DNA of 64,000 bases from Chelatococcus asaccharovorans (GCF_003201475.1 NZ_QJJK01000022.1:1-64000); one strand, 5' to 3'; positions 35,948 through 45,327 are shown, numbered from the stretch's first letter. Notes: a model not told the origin generated them from the letters alone. Numbers and translations: made by a program.

Positions 35948-36916
35948 TCAGCTGACCTTCTGAGCTGACGGAGGCCTTCGAAACAGCCGGACAGCCAATT
36001 TCACTGCGGTATCGATCAGACCCTCCGGAGCAAACCGAATAATCACGATTATCAGGATGCCAAAGAACAGAGTCTTGCCGTGTTCGAAGTTGTCGAGCAC
36101 CATAGGCAATAGCGTGATAATCAAGGCGCCGAGGATCGCGCCAGAGACCCGGCTGAGCGATCCGATGATTACCATCATGAGCAGATCAATCGAGTAGTTG
36201 AAGTTAAACGACGCGGCGTTGAAAGATCGCGAGACGTTTGCGAAAAGCCCTCCAGACAGCCCAGCGAAGAAAGCCCCCATCGCGAATACGAACGCTTTTT
36301 CCTTAACGACGGCAATACCTACGCTTGCTGCTGCCGCTTCTGACATCTTGAGTGCGCGAAGCGCACGTCCGGTCTTGGAACTGGCCAGATTTGACGCGAT
36401 GAAAGCAGACAGCACCAGCGCACCCCAGCAGACCCAGAAGAAGTCATTGGACCTAGGGAGGCGGTAGCCGAATATTGAGAAGCGAGAAATGGTGATTCCA
36501 GGATCGAGCCCTCCCGTGATCACGCTCACATTAGCGAAAACGATGTAGGTAACTATCCCGAACGCGAGTGTCGCCATAGCAAGATAGAGCTCGCTCAAAC
36601 GGGAAAGTGGGCGGCTCAGCAACCAACCGACCGTCATCGCCAAAAGGCCACCGAGAAGAATAGAAAAGGTGTGGTCCAGATGTAACCGGTCTGTCGCCAA
36701 CGCGGCTGTGTACGCCCCGATGCCGACAAACGCCGCCTGAGCCAATGAGATTTGGCCTCCGAGTCCAAATACAAGGCATAGCCCGATAGCTGCTATCGCA
36801 TTGATGGAACCGTAGATCAGTAGGGATTCGTAGAATGAATTTCCTGTCGACAGGAATGCGATCGGAAAGAGAGCAACAAGAACGGCCGTTGCGGAACCTT
36901 CACTGAAAATTCGCAC
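35948..36916 (-). CDS. livM: Branched-chain-type ABC transporter permease LivM
   Basis: 322-residue permease with about eight to ten hydrophobic segments. The conserved LCLVFGLGGQISLAQAAFVGIGAYTAAL, seen here as consecutive hydrophobic and Gly-rich motifs at residues 46-74, and the loop ALRALKMSEAAAASVGI identify LivM. GTG start two bases after livH. Forms the membrane channel with LivH. Confidence 0.91.
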   Translation of the reverse strand: MRIFSEGSATAVLVALFPIAFLSTGNSFYESLLIYGSINAIAAIGLCLVFGLGGQISLAQAAFVGIGAYTAALATDRLHLDHTFSILLGGLLAMTVGWLLSRPLSRLSELYLAMATLAFGIVTYIVFANVSVITGGLDPGITISRFSIFGYRLPRSNDFFWVCWGALVLSAFIASNLASSKTGRALRALKMSEAAAASVGIAVVKEKAFVFAMGAFFAGLSGGLFANVSRSFNAASFNFNYSIDLLMMVIIGSLSRVSGAILGALIITLLPMVLDNFEHGKTLFFGILIIVIIRFAPEGLIDTAVKLAVRLFRRPPSAQKVS

Positions 36917-36918
36917 GA

Positions 36919-37785
36919 TTAAAGCTTTCTGATTGCTTTGCCGCCGAAAATCCCCTGCGGAAAGAACATGAGGACAACGAAGAGCATCGATAGAGTGATC
37001 GCGTCTTTGTAGGCGGAACTGATGTAGCCTGCGGAGAACGCCTCGCAGAGGCCAAGCAATAGCCCGCCAATGACAGCACCGAGCGGACTGCCCATCCCGC
37101 CGAGTATGGCCGCGGCGAAGCCCTTCAAGCCCAAGAAAAGACCATTATCATAAGCAGTCGATGCGATCGGTGTCAGCAATGCTCCCGCTAACGCTCCCAG
37201 TATGCCCGCCAGAACGAATGATGCGGCTCCGACCACGCGGGGGCTCATGCCCATCAGGATCGAGGCATAGTTGTTTTCTGCCACAGCGCGCATCGAGATT
37301 CCAAGCCACGTCCAGCGAAGAAGCGCAGCGAGGCCGAGGGATGCGACAACAAGAGCTAACAAGAGCCAAACCGCTTGGGGATTAATAAACAGGTTCCCGA
37401 CGTTCCAGGTAGCGGCCGATGAAAGAGCCGGGAGAAACATCGGAGACTTCCCAGCCGTCAATTCGACCGCACCCTTGATTGCGATCGCAAGGCCGAGCGT
37501 GATCATGACCTGCGAGAGCGTATCTTCGGTCTTAATGTCCACAATGATCAGATAAATTGCCGCGGCCGCCACTCCGACGGCCAGCACGGCGAGCACCATC
37601 GCAAGGGTAAGCGGCAACCCGGCCTGATAGAACACCACTGCCAGGATGCCGCCTAACATGACAAACTCGCCATGGGCAAAGTTCACGAGCCGCTTGGTCG
37701 CGAACACGATCGTGAAACCAACCGCGATCAGGGCATAGACCGCCCCGAGCGCGACGGCCGAAATGAGAATCTGATTAAACATCAC
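36919..37785 (-). CDS. livH: Branched-chain-type ABC transporter permease LivH
   Basis: 288-residue permease with about eight membrane segments. N-terminal ALGAVYALIAVGFTIVFATK, followed by RLVNFAHGEFVMLGG, is the LivH hallmark; GFAAAILGGMGSPLGAVIGG is near the C-terminus. Begins ATGATG, 45 bases after the binding-protein gene. Confidence 0.92.
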   Translation of the reverse strand: MMFNQILISAVALGAVYALIAVGFTIVFATKRLVNFAHGEFVMLGGILAVVFYQAGLPLTLAMVLAVLAVGVAAAAIYLIIVDIKTEDTLSQVMITLGLAIAIKGAVELTAGKSPMFLPALSSAATWNVGNLFINPQAVWLLLALVVASLGLAALLRWTWLGISMRAVAENNYASILMGMSPRVVGAASFVLAGILGALAGALLTPIASTAYDNGLFLGLKGFAAAILGGMGSPLGAVIGGLLLGLCEAFSAGYISSAYKDAITLSMLFVVLMFFPQGIFGGKAIRKL

Positions 37786-37830
37786 GCCTTCCTGAGCGGC
37801 CGTTCCTAGCGTCCTAAGCCGTCCCGCCCG

Positions 37831-39000
37831 TCATTCAGCCAAGACCCATTTTCCGTCTTTCGCGACCAGCAAGACCATGGAAAGGGAATTCTTGTTCAGA
37901 CCGCCGTGATTTTCCGGAGAGAAGCTGTAAATACCGTTTCCTCCCTTCACGGAGACCTTCTCGATGGCATCGCGCAGCGACTTGCGGGTGATCTCGCCGT
38001 CTATCGACTCTATGGCCGCCTTCGTAATTAGCATCGCGTCGTAGCTATGAGCGGCGTATGTGGCGGGCGCATCGCCCCAACGAGCCTTGTAGTCATCGTA
38101 GAGCTTCTGGACAACAGGACGAACCGGGTCGTCCTCCTTGAGCGTCTGCGGTGCGAGAAGGCGCATGGACGTAACGAATGACCCTTCCGCAGCAGGCCCG
38201 GCTTGGGTCAGCAACTCTCCTGTCGCCGCCGCATAGCTGTTGTAGATCGGCTTATCGAATCCGATCGCCCTTGCATTCTTGAGGATGATCGATGGTCCAG
38301 GAAGCGCACCCCAAATGATCAATGCTTCCGCCTTGCCGCCCTTGATCCGCAGCAACTGCGGAGTCATGTCGGTATCCTGACGGTTAAACTCCTCATGGCT
38401 GACGACAGCCACGCCCTCACTCGCGGCCAGTTCCTTCACGACGTTGGCTCCGGACTGACCGAAACCATCTGCGGATGAAAAAACGGCGACATTGTTGATA
38501 CCCTTGGCCTTTAACTTGGCCAATAGGTCAGTCGCAACGATTCGATCCGAAGGCGGTGTGTTGAACGCCCAAGGCGTCGGAGGCGTGAAGACCTTCTCGG
38601 TGCCCGCATGCATTATAATCGGCACCTCTTCCTCGTTGGCGATCGGCAGGACCAGGAGGCTTTCGCCCGAACTGGACGGCCCGAAGACGATGTCCACCTT
38701 GTCGGAGCCCACAAGGCGGCGGAATTGCTGGGCCGCCTTGGTGCCATTCCCTTCGGTATCGTAGACCGTGAGCTCGATCTTGCGGCCCTTGATACCGCCG
38801 GCCGCGTTGAGTTGCTCCACGAGTAGGCGGAGACCTCTCTCCTCCGGAATACCGAGAAAATTCGCCGACCCGCTGGTGGCGTAAATCGCGCCGATTTTCA
38901 AAGGCGCAGGGTCCTTGGCCTCTACCGGCCCGACCAAGCCCGTCACCATCGCAGCAAGCGAAAGCGCAGTGAATACACGGCGGTTCAAAATAGCACGCAC
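37831..39000 (-). CDS. Periplasmic binding protein of the Liv-type transporter (Peripla_BP_6)
   Basis: 389-residue binding protein with signal peptide (about 28 residues ending GPVEAKDP). Typical segments are LKIGAIYATSGSANFLGIPE, QLNAAGGIKGRKIELTVYDT and a C-terminal YSFSPENHGGLNKNSLSMVL. First gene of the operon. An operator-like site (39014) and an A/T-rich promoter lie just upstream, the same pattern as at the acyl-CoA genes, so the importer probably brings in the carbon source those genes degrade. Ligand unknown; many members bind aromatic or branched acids rather than amino acids. Confidence 0.9.
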   Translation of the reverse strand: MRAILNRRVFTALSLAAMVTGLVGPVEAKDPAPLKIGAIYATSGSANFLGIPEERGLRLLVEQLNAAGGIKGRKIELTVYDTEGNGTKAAQQFRRLVGSDKVDIVFGPSSSGESLLVLPIANEEEVPIIMHAGTEKVFTPPTPWAFNTPPSDRIVATDLLAKLKAKGINNVAVFSSADGFGQSGANVVKELAASEGVAVVSHEEFNRQDTDMTPQLLRIKGGKAEALIIWGALPGPSIILKNARAIGFDKPIYNSYAAATGELLTQAGPAAEGSFVTSMRLLAPQTLKEDDPVRPVVQKLYDDYKARWGDAPATYAAHSYDAMLITKAAIESIDGEITRKSLRDAIEKVSVKGGNGIYSFSPENHGGLNKNSLSMVLLVAKDGKWVLAE

Positions 39001-39013
39001 CGAGACCTCCCTA

Positions 39014-39027
39014 AAAAAACGTTTGTT
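39014..39027. promoter_or_regulatory. Operator-like site 4 of 4 upstream of the Liv-type operon
   Basis: AAAAA-ACGT-TTGTT followed by TGTTTTTATAACTC. The right half and tail match the sites at 24851 and 30012 closely; the left arm is degenerate. It lies 14 bases before the GTG/ATG of the binding-protein gene, so on the transcribed strand it sits around the promoter. Confidence 0.45.
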
Positions 39028-39043
39028 TGTTTTTATAACTCAG

Positions 39044-39600
39044 ACACGTTCGGAGTCAACTCGTTCGGGTCGGCTGACGGGATGAGGTCCCCTTTGCTGC
39101 CCCTTGTAGCAGCGATCCGATCGTGGACCCCGCAGCAATATTTCATCCAGGACCAATACAAGTAGATAGAGCAATATTGCTTCGCCTTATGCGAGTATCC
39201 GGACCAGGGCCAGCGCTCTGATCCGTCTCCTATTGGGGAACCGTATCGCCCAATCGAACTGGTGCCCGTAGCTCTGCATCCCCTACAACAGTTATAAACG
39301 TCCATGCACTGCTGGGCGAGAAGCTAAAAGTGAGGATTGACGGTGACGAAGAGAACACCCTGTCTGATCTATCCCGCATCGAAAGCGCCAGCTTGATCGG
39401 AGAATTTTATCCTTGCTTTTCAGCCGGTCCATAGTGACCATGCTCACTGGCCGAGTGTGAAGAGTTCGAGCTTGGACCTGACGTGAGGTCAAGTGGAAAT
39501 GTCTAATGATCGGGGGCGGACGGCAGCTCGCCATGTATAAGTCCTGGACGGTTGCCATACGAAGTCTCGCTCCTACTGCCGCCGCTCCATTCGTTCACGG
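39044..39600. other. Spacer with no recognisable gene
   Basis: About 550 bases between the Liv operon promoter and the FAH remnant. Short frames exist on both strands but none has a convincing start, ribosome-binding site or recognisable motif. Probably decayed sequence. Confidence 0.5.
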
Positions 39601-39611
39601 AAAATTGATTT

Positions 39612-39805
39612 CTGGCGAATGACGGCAGCTTTCGCGACTGGCAGCGACATACGCCGCAGTTCGCACCAGGCAAGAATTTCAAGGGGCGGGCGCGTTCGAG
39701 CCCTGGCTCCGCGAACCGCCAGTGTGGATGAAAGCGAGCGATGTGGTAGAGGTTGGAAGTCTGCTCAATTGGAACGTTTCTTAACACCATAGCCGACGAA
39801 GGCTG
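39612..39805 (+). pseudogene. Fumarylacetoacetate hydrolase family remnant
   Basis: Fragments NDGSFRDWQRHTPQFAPGKN, then in another frame GAFEPWL joined directly to REPPVWMKASDVVEV, then IGTFLNTIADE in a third. These match, in order, NDGSVRDWQRH, GAFGPWL, FREPPVWLEAGDVVDV and IGVLSNAVADD of the intact gene at 32.6 kb. The middle of the gene is deleted and there are at least two frameshifts. A broken paralogue. Confidence 0.78.
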
Positions 39806-39886
39806 ATCTCAGGCAGGAGGCTCGGCAGGTTGGTCTTGGCAGGCCGGATCGTAGCCGACACAGGATTGCCAAGCCAGGAGGAGAGA

Positions 39887-40621
39887 ATGAGCCGATTAAA
39901 TTCGATCGCGGAAACCGACGACCGTCAGCTGACAATGGCAAGAATGGATGTCGCCAAAGTGGAAGCGTTGCTGCGGAGCCGTTTCAGCTGTCGCTCGTTT
40001 CTCTCCTCGCCAGTACCGAAGGAGGTTATCCGCGACATTCTGCGCACTGCTTCCCGAACTGCATCCTGGTGCAATTGCCAGCCATGGGACGTGATCGTCA
40101 CGCGCGGTGACGCAACGGAGGCATTTCGCAACGCGCTTTACGCTCATGCGGCGACTGCTGCCGAGACTACCCCGGATATCCCCTTTCCCTCGCGATATGT
40201 CGGCCGCTATGACGAACGGCGCCGTGTCGTCGGCGCCAAACTTTACGACAGTATGGCGATAGCACGGGAAGACAAAGAGGCGCGTAATAGGCAGAGACTG
40301 GAAAATTTCCGGTTCTTCGGTGCCCCGCACGTGTGTATCATCAGCACAGATAAGGCTTTGGGCCCCTATGGGGCCATCGATTGCGGCGGGTTCGTCGCCA
40401 TGTTCCTGCTCGCGGCTGAAGCCGCAGGCGTGGCCGCCATCCCGCAAGCTGCGATCGCCTCCTATTCGGGCTTCGTCAGGGACTATTTTCAGATTTCTGC
40501 TGATCGCGACATACTATGCGGCATATCGTTCGGCTACGCGAACCGTACGAGCCCGATTAACGAATTTCGGTCGGATCGGGCGGGTGTAGATGACTTTACC
40601 ACCTGGTACGGAGATGCCTGA
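39887..40621 (+). CDS. Nitroreductase-family flavoprotein
   Basis: 244-residue FMN reductase. The N-terminal LLRSRFSCRSFLSSPVPKEV with an FMN phosphate-binding Arg-Ser pair is followed by TASWCNCQPWDVIVTRGD, and GPYGAIDCGGFVAMFLLAAE, typical of the family. The ATG at 39887 has GGAGAG upstream and is preferred to an in-frame start 57 bases earlier. Could reduce nitro or quinone compounds or act as a flavin-dependent desaturase. It stands alone between decayed regions. Confidence 0.88.
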   Translation: MSRLNSIAETDDRQLTMARMDVAKVEALLRSRFSCRSFLSSPVPKEVIRDILRTASRTASWCNCQPWDVIVTRGDATEAFRNALYAHAATAAETTPDIPFPSRYVGRYDERRRVVGAKLYDSMAIAREDKEARNRQRLENFRFFGAPHVCIISTDKALGPYGAIDCGGFVAMFLLAAEAAGVAAIPQAAIASYSGFVRDYFQISADRDILCGISFGYANRTSPINEFRSDRAGVDDFTTWYGDA

Positions 40622-40676
40622 CGGTGATCCGAGACCGTTTGCTGGATCGCCGGAGCTTGGAGTTTCCGGCCTTCGA

Positions 40677-40900
40677 TCACGGCGGTGGGCTGGGCGCTCC
40701 GCCAGGATTTTGCAGCAGGATCGGGGGCTTGTTCCCGATCGCACTATGCGGTCGTAGCTCGTTGTACTCTCGACGCCAAGCCTCCACTTTCTCCCGGGCA
40801 TCGGGCAGGCTCATGAACCAGTGGGCATTGAGGCATTCGGTCCGGAACTTGCCGTTGAACGACTCGATGAAGGCATTATCCGGCATGATGTCGTCGGTGC
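40677..40900 (-). pseudogene. IS3-family transposase C-terminal fragment
   Basis: Minus-strand frame reads PDNAFIESFNGKFRTECLNA, then HWFMSLPDAREKVEAWRREYNELRPH with the catalytic Glu region of an IS3 OrfB, ending in SAIGNKPP. The preceding part of OrfB is not here but reappears at 41.7-41.9 kb, so this is the downstream half of a split element. Confidence 0.85.
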
Positions 40901-41122
40901 CGCTGTTCCTGTGATCGGTCGAAGCCGCTGGCTTCGGTCGATCCGGGCCTCGGGGCACCGGGAGCACACAACTGCGGGCAGGCCGTAGCACTGACATGAA
41001 CCGCGAGTTCGAGGTCGTTATCTGGCCGCCCCTGCGACTAGCCCGGATGCGCTGCGAGCGCGGATCCGTAATTGTCGTGTCGCCCGCAAGCTCCCCGTCT
41101 TTGACCGAACAGGGAGAGGAGC

Positions 41123-41640
41123 ATGCGGATCATCGGCTTGGACGTCCACCGCGTGGCAGCGGAGGCTGCCGAACTCCACGATGGGGCTTTCCGAAAGCTC
41201 GGGCGGATTCCGATGCTGCGGGACGCGCTCGAGGATTTTGCTAGGAAGAACCTGACCACGACGATCACGTGGTCATCGAGGCAACAGGCAATGCGGCTTC
41301 TGTGGCTGAGTTGCTTGCCCCTCACGTCGACCGTGTCGTGATCACCAATCCCAAGCAGGTGCGGATGATCGCACATGCCAAGATCAAGACCGATGCGATC
41401 GATGCCGCGGTGCTGGCGAAGCTGTATGCGAGCGGCTTCCTGCCGGAGGTCTGGATGCCTGATGAGTGACCTTGGCCATGCGGCGACAAGTTGCCCGCAG
41501 GACGCAGCTCGTGCGGCAGCGCGTATGGTTCAAGAACTTGATCCAGTCGATCCTGCAGAGGGACGTCAGCGGGTCGAAGCGGCTGAGGTGGCCTAAGCGG
41601 ACTTCACCGGGCACTGGCGAAAGCGGCTCAAGCCTAAGCC
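41123..41640 (+). pseudogene. IS110-family transposase remnant
   Basis: Starts well (ATG with GGAGAGGAG upstream): MRIIGLDVHRVAAEAAELHD, then after a frameshift HVVIEATGNAASVAELLAPH, VITNPKQVRMIAHAKIKTDA, and LYASGFLPEVWMPDE, then a stop. Traces of RTQLVRQRVWFKNLIQSIL follow in other frames. The C-terminal half is missing. It lies between the two halves of an IS3 remnant. Confidence 0.85.
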
Positions 41641-41673
41641 TGTAGAAAATCCCACCTGATCTGCACGCAGGGG

Positions 41674-41940
41674 CTATTCGATAACATCCGTATCCGTCGG
41701 CGTGCCCGGGCGCGAGAAGGGCGACGCCGCGCTGATAGGCCCACAGGTCGAGGTCGCGGCTGAAGAACTCGGTACCTTGGTCGACCCGGATGCTGGCCGG
41801 AAGCCATGGGCCGCACCGACCTGTTCTAGCACCTCGACGACGTCGGCGCCGCGGAAGTTGAGCGCGGATCGACAGCCGGCGAGAAGCGCGAGAAGGTATC
41901 TAATCACCGTCAGAACCCGGATCTTGCGGCCCGCTATTAT
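41674..41940 (-). pseudogene. IS3-family OrfB internal fragment
   Basis: Minus strand: FRGADVVEVLEQVGAA followed, after a frame change, by QGTEFFSRDLDLWAYQRG, and finally RPGTPTD. In an intact OrfB the next residues would be NAFIESFNGKF, which begin the fragment at 40.9 kb. So the two are halves of one element separated by the IS110 remnant. Confidence 0.8.
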
Positions 41941-42034
41941 TCCATAATATCCCTTATCGGATTCTCTCCCGCAGCTGAATGAGATTAGAGGATGAAGTGC
42001 GGCTTGACCTACGCAATGTCGCGGGTGGAACCAT

Positions 42035-42244
42035 GAGCGCTAAGACGATCTGCCTCGGCCCCTGCAATCCGGCGCCCGTGGTGCAGGTCTATCCCCGCAG
42101 GAACGTTATTACGGTGTCTATGAACAGACGCTTGATCGCATCATCAACGCGCACTTGATCCAAGGTCACGCGGTCGCTGATCCGGCATACAAGCCTTCTC
42201 CGAAGAAACAAACGCTGCACGGCCAACGGCCGAGTTCCGGATAG
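42035..42244 (+). pseudogene. (2Fe-2S) ferredoxin-like remnant
   Basis: KTICLGPCNPAPVVQVYP reads in one frame, then after a one-base shift YYGVYEQTLDRIINAHLIQG and HAVADPA in another. This is the C-terminal half of thioredoxin-fold [2Fe-2S] ferredoxins (usual pattern GPCxxxPVVQVYPxGxxY). The N-terminal half with the first cysteines is missing. Dead fragment, typical of the scrambled stretch 39-42 kb. The 220 bases that follow contain nothing I recognise. Confidence 0.6.
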
Positions 42245-42467
42245 CCGCTATAGCCTAGTTTACATTCCAGCATCCGCGGCAAGATCGTCGGAATTTCGTC
42301 ACAACACCGGACTGTCTTTGAGTTACCGCACATATGCGTCACCCCACCAGCGGAGTTCGCGCTGATCACGACTATGAATCGATGCGCGGTCTTTGATTCC
42401 GGATTTGAATTGGACGATGGAGATCTGCGGTGGGAGATTGGGACCGTCTTCAGCCGTGGATTTTGCC

Positions 42468-42734
42468 ATGCCGGAACCGTCTATCCAATATCTTGTCCTG
42501 GAGAGGACGGACGCGGCGCACAACATCGCCCGTTACTATGTCCTGTCTCTTGAGCCGACGCTCTTCGCCGAGATGGCCCTTGTGCGCCGATGGGGCCGGA
42601 TCGGGCGAGCGGGCGGACATCGCGTGGAATTTCACGAAACGCAAGCCGGCGCGACAGAGGCCTTGCAGACATGGCTCAAGCGGAAGCTGCGGCGTTCTTA
42701 TAGGCTAACCGGAGCCTCGAAGAGGCCAGCTTGA
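42468..42734 (+). CDS. WGR-domain protein
   Basis: 88-residue protein consisting of one WGR domain: IQYLVLERTDAAHNIARYYV, SLEPTLFAEMALVRRWGRIG, and HETQAGATEALQTWLKRKLRR. WGR domains bind nucleic acid ends in PARPs; single-domain versions are common on rhizobial plasmids with no known role. The ATG at 42468 starts right before the domain. Isolated between broken genes; complete in itself. Confidence 0.82.
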   Translation: MPEPSIQYLVLERTDAAHNIARYYVLSLEPTLFAEMALVRRWGRIGRAGGHRVEFHETQAGATEALQTWLKRKLRRSYRLTGASKRPA

Positions 42735-42857
42735 CGCTCCCGTCCCGCTAGGCCGAAGACCGGAAAGCTGCTCAAGCCCGATCTAATCATCGGGTTCGCC
42801 CGTGCAGCACCGGGTGTTGCGGCAGCGACATCCTATTCGACACCACCAGGACCTTCT

Positions 42858-43550
42858 TCAGTCCGCCGATTCCTGCGTCCTCCGTCTCGCCCTCTCCAGG
42901 CGCTGTTTGAACGCCCCGGGCTGAATCACGAAGCAATCCTCAACCCTCGCCACCTGCCGCGCATATGAGGCTTGCTTCGCGGCATATTCCCCGAGAGGCG
43001 GTGTGTTTGAGCCGGACACGACAGTCCGGCAATTGATCGAGCCTGTGCGCATCTTTCCGCGATGCTTGACCTCGATATAACGGGGCAGCACCGACGGCAA
43101 CATGGACGCCTGATCCTTCCCGACCAACCAGAAGGACGAAATGAACAGGCGTGTGCCGTGGACCTTTCGTTTCTCGGGAAAAGGGGTGGCAAAGTCGATG
43201 AAGGCTGCCACCTTCGGCAGGCGCGAGGCTGGAACTGGATCGTTACCAAAGAGCCTGGTGCAGACCTCGCGGTAGAACGCGCTGAATGCTCTCATGCGTG
43301 AACGCGCAATCGGTTTGGTCCAGCAGATATCTTCGAATGACATAATCACGCACAAGAGTTCCTTCTCATCTTCCGCTTGCGCAGGGCTCTCCAAAAGCCT
43401 CAGCAGATTGTCGATGCCGCATCGGAGCAACAGATGCGCATCTGGATCGGCTTGGCCTGTGCTACGACGACGACCTCCAAGAGTTGCACGGGACGGAGGA
43501 GCGGCCGACCGCCGCACCACTGGAACCCCGCCGACGAACTCAACTGTCAT
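42858..43550 (-). CDS. Divergent Rep-like paralogue 1 (HUH motif lost)
   Basis: 230-residue protein of unknown function, one of four minus-strand relatives in this region. It shares with the others a hydrophobic strand (LLCVIMSF, motif I position), a helix with FYREVCTRLFG, then LPKVAAFIDF, and about 15 residues later TRLFISSFWLV. That last segment takes the place where paralogue 4 (47.0 kb) has the HUH histidines. No His pair and no clear YxxK is present, so nuclease activity is unlikely. AAGG lies about ten bases before the ATG used. The relationship is my own alignment by eye. Confidence 0.55.
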   Translation of the reverse strand: MTVEFVGGVPVVRRSAAPPSRATLGGRRRSTGQADPDAHLLLRCGIDNLLRLLESPAQAEDEKELLCVIMSFEDICWTKPIARSRMRAFSAFYREVCTRLFGNDPVPASRLPKVAAFIDFATPFPEKRKVHGTRLFISSFWLVGKDQASMLPSVLPRYIEVKHRGKMRTGSINCRTVVSGSNTPPLGEYAAKQASYARQVARVEDCFVIQPGAFKQRLERARRRTQESAD

Positions 43551-43579
43551 ATTGCAATGTCCTTCTCCTGTTCTCTGAT

Positions 43580-43801
43580 CTAGTGGTTCTTCCCATGCGA
43601 GTCTCTCTTCTGCAGGAAGCGAGCGTTCTGACCCGCCCACTCTTCGCGTTCCTCGGCTGTAAAGATTCGGACGACACCATGATCACTGCTATCAAGGCTG
43701 GTGACCCCCACCCATTTGTTAGCGGAAACCCCGAGTTTCTTGATCCACGTTTTCTTCATGTATCTGTGTTGTTCTGGTCTTGCGTGTTTATGAACGATCA
43801 T
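43580..43801 (-). CDS. Small hypothetical protein
   Basis: 73 residues, rich in Lys and Arg (HRYMKKTWIKKLGVSANKWV, TAEEREEWAGQNARFLQKRD). AAGGA five bases before the ATG supports translation. It ends 29 bases before paralogue 1 and may be co-transcribed. No family recognised. Confidence 0.45.
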   Translation of the reverse strand: MIVHKHARPEQHRYMKKTWIKKLGVSANKWVGVTSLDSSDHGVVRIFTAEEREEWAGQNARFLQKRDSHGKNH

Positions 43802-44135
43802 ACGTCTTCCTTTGCTGATGATCTACAAATTTATTTACTGCTACTTTCGTCGTTAGACTAGAACATATCGATATTATTTTTATTATCATCACTTACTCTC
43901 TCTTTTTGCCGCGGGATGGACATAACGACCATCTCGCACTGCAAATACCAAAGGTATATTGCCTTCTTCCCACTCAGGCATTTTTTAGGGGCCCGATCGC
44001 TACCGACTTTATAGTCCCGCCATATCCGGCCCCCTCCCCCAAGGGCGAGCGGGGCTCGTCTGTAGCAAAGGCTAGCGTCTTTTGAGAAGGTGTGCCGGCA
44101 GAAACGGCTGCTGCACAGGGACGATACATCGCGGC
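43802..44135. other. AT-rich spacer
   Basis: About 330 bases between a small gene and paralogue 2. A minus-strand frame continues through it (ending CLSGKKAIYLWYLQCEMVVM, then IPRQKERV) but lacks a credible start, so I do not call a gene. No repeat shared with the hairpins at 49.7 and 54.6 kb. Confidence 0.4.
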
Positions 44136-44753
44136 TCAGGACAGCCGGTCTCCCATAAGATCGCCTTCCAGCGACCGGTAGAGCTGCGACCAGGCGCATT
44201 CTCCAGACATTCTGGCGGCGGCACCGGTTATATCCGCGACCTCCCGATCAACATCATCAAGGTCCAGGATGAAGGCAAACTCCGCAAGCGGGTTCTCGGA
44301 CCAAAGAACGTGCCATGCCGATGTCCTACCCCACTCGTCGTCGATCGCATCCCAATGGGAGGGTAGCCAAAAGATACCTTCCATCCTGATGCCCCACCCT
44401 TCATCCGTCCTGTCCACGATAAAAACGTCCATGACAGGTCGTGCAGCCCCAGGGGTTGCTCCTGAAGCCATGAGCCATCGCTTCACAAGCTCCAAATGAA
44501 ACCACAATGCGACATTGTCGAGCAAAGCTGGACCCTCAGCCCTGACGATCGCGGCCCTTTCTCCCGGTGAATTGCAGGGACCGATAAAATAGCGCAGCTC
44601 CTGCGCACCAACTCCAAAGATCATCTGTTTGGTGATCGACTCCGGGTACTCTGCAGCCAGGCTGTGATATTTGCAAATCAGCCTCTCCTGCAGAGTTTCT
44701 ACGGATGAATGTGAGGTGTTAAAACTAATTTTCTTATTTACATCTAGCTTCAT
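44136..44753 (-). CDS. Divergent Rep-like paralogue 2 (HUH motif lost)
   Basis: 205-residue protein of unknown function. By the shared core (DNVALWFHLELVKRWL, then ARPVMDVFIVDR, then GIRMEGIFWLP) it aligns with the three other minus-strand paralogues, but it keeps none of the His residues of motif II. It carries a longer acidic C-terminus (DLDDVDREVADITG). GGAGA six bases before the ATG at 44753 fixes the start; four earlier codons are possible. Weakest member of the family; the assignment rests on pattern, not identity. Confidence 0.45.
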   Translation of the reverse strand: MKLDVNKKISFNTSHSSVETLQERLICKYHSLAAEYPESITKQMIFGVGAQELRYFIGPCNSPGERAAIVRAEGPALLDNVALWFHLELVKRWLMASGATPGAARPVMDVFIVDRTDEGWGIRMEGIFWLPSHWDAIDDEWGRTSAWHVLWSENPLAEFAFILDLDDVDREVADITGAAARMSGECAWSQLYRSLEGDLMGDRLS

Positions 44754-45327
44754 TTTTTTCTCCAATGATTAAATCTAAAATTTGTGAATCGAATTATTCA
44801 TTCATATACATTTGTTTTACAAATGCATCGACGCAAATCGAGAATGGATAATTCGGGATAGTGCTGTCGCAGTATGGGCTGCGTCCCTGAACGGCTATGT
44901 CATGTTACCCTCTCCCTACCCTATACATCTACGCGCGGTGATATGCCTCGCACTACATTACCAAGGACAAGCTCAATGGTCGGAAAATCGCGTATGAGCA
45001 AAAACACATACTTTATTTCCGGCAATTTCCTGGGTATTTCCGCCAACCAGATTTTATTTCTTTGGTCCGGATGGACAGATTGGCTCAAATCCAGTGATCT
45101 CCGGGCAATCTTCCACGACAATCCGCCGCACGTCTCCAAAAATAATTTTCGCTTCTCATAAGGCGGAGGATTTTCCTTGGAAATAAACCCGATTTTCCGG
45201 AAATACAGCTGCTTCTTCCGGTGCGTCACGGATTTTGACGCTGGCACGGTCCCCGATGATCGTTCTGGCAATCAAAACACGACGAGCAATTTCGCCGCGC
45301 TGAGATTTTGCCGTTAGAAACTGCCAT
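44754..45327. other. Long AT-rich spacer without a recognisable gene
   Basis: About 570 bases. Minus-strand frames exist (one of 116 codons ending near 44,921) but have no ribosome-binding site or recognised motif. Several copies of words such as AAATCGG/CCGATTT occur here and into the next gene. May hold regulatory or replication signals; not decidable. Confidence 0.4.

Noticed and set aside
43858-44199. 113-codon minus-strand frame between paralogues 1 and 2
   Set aside because: Overlaps the end of paralogue 2, no credible start or motif; kept only as a note.
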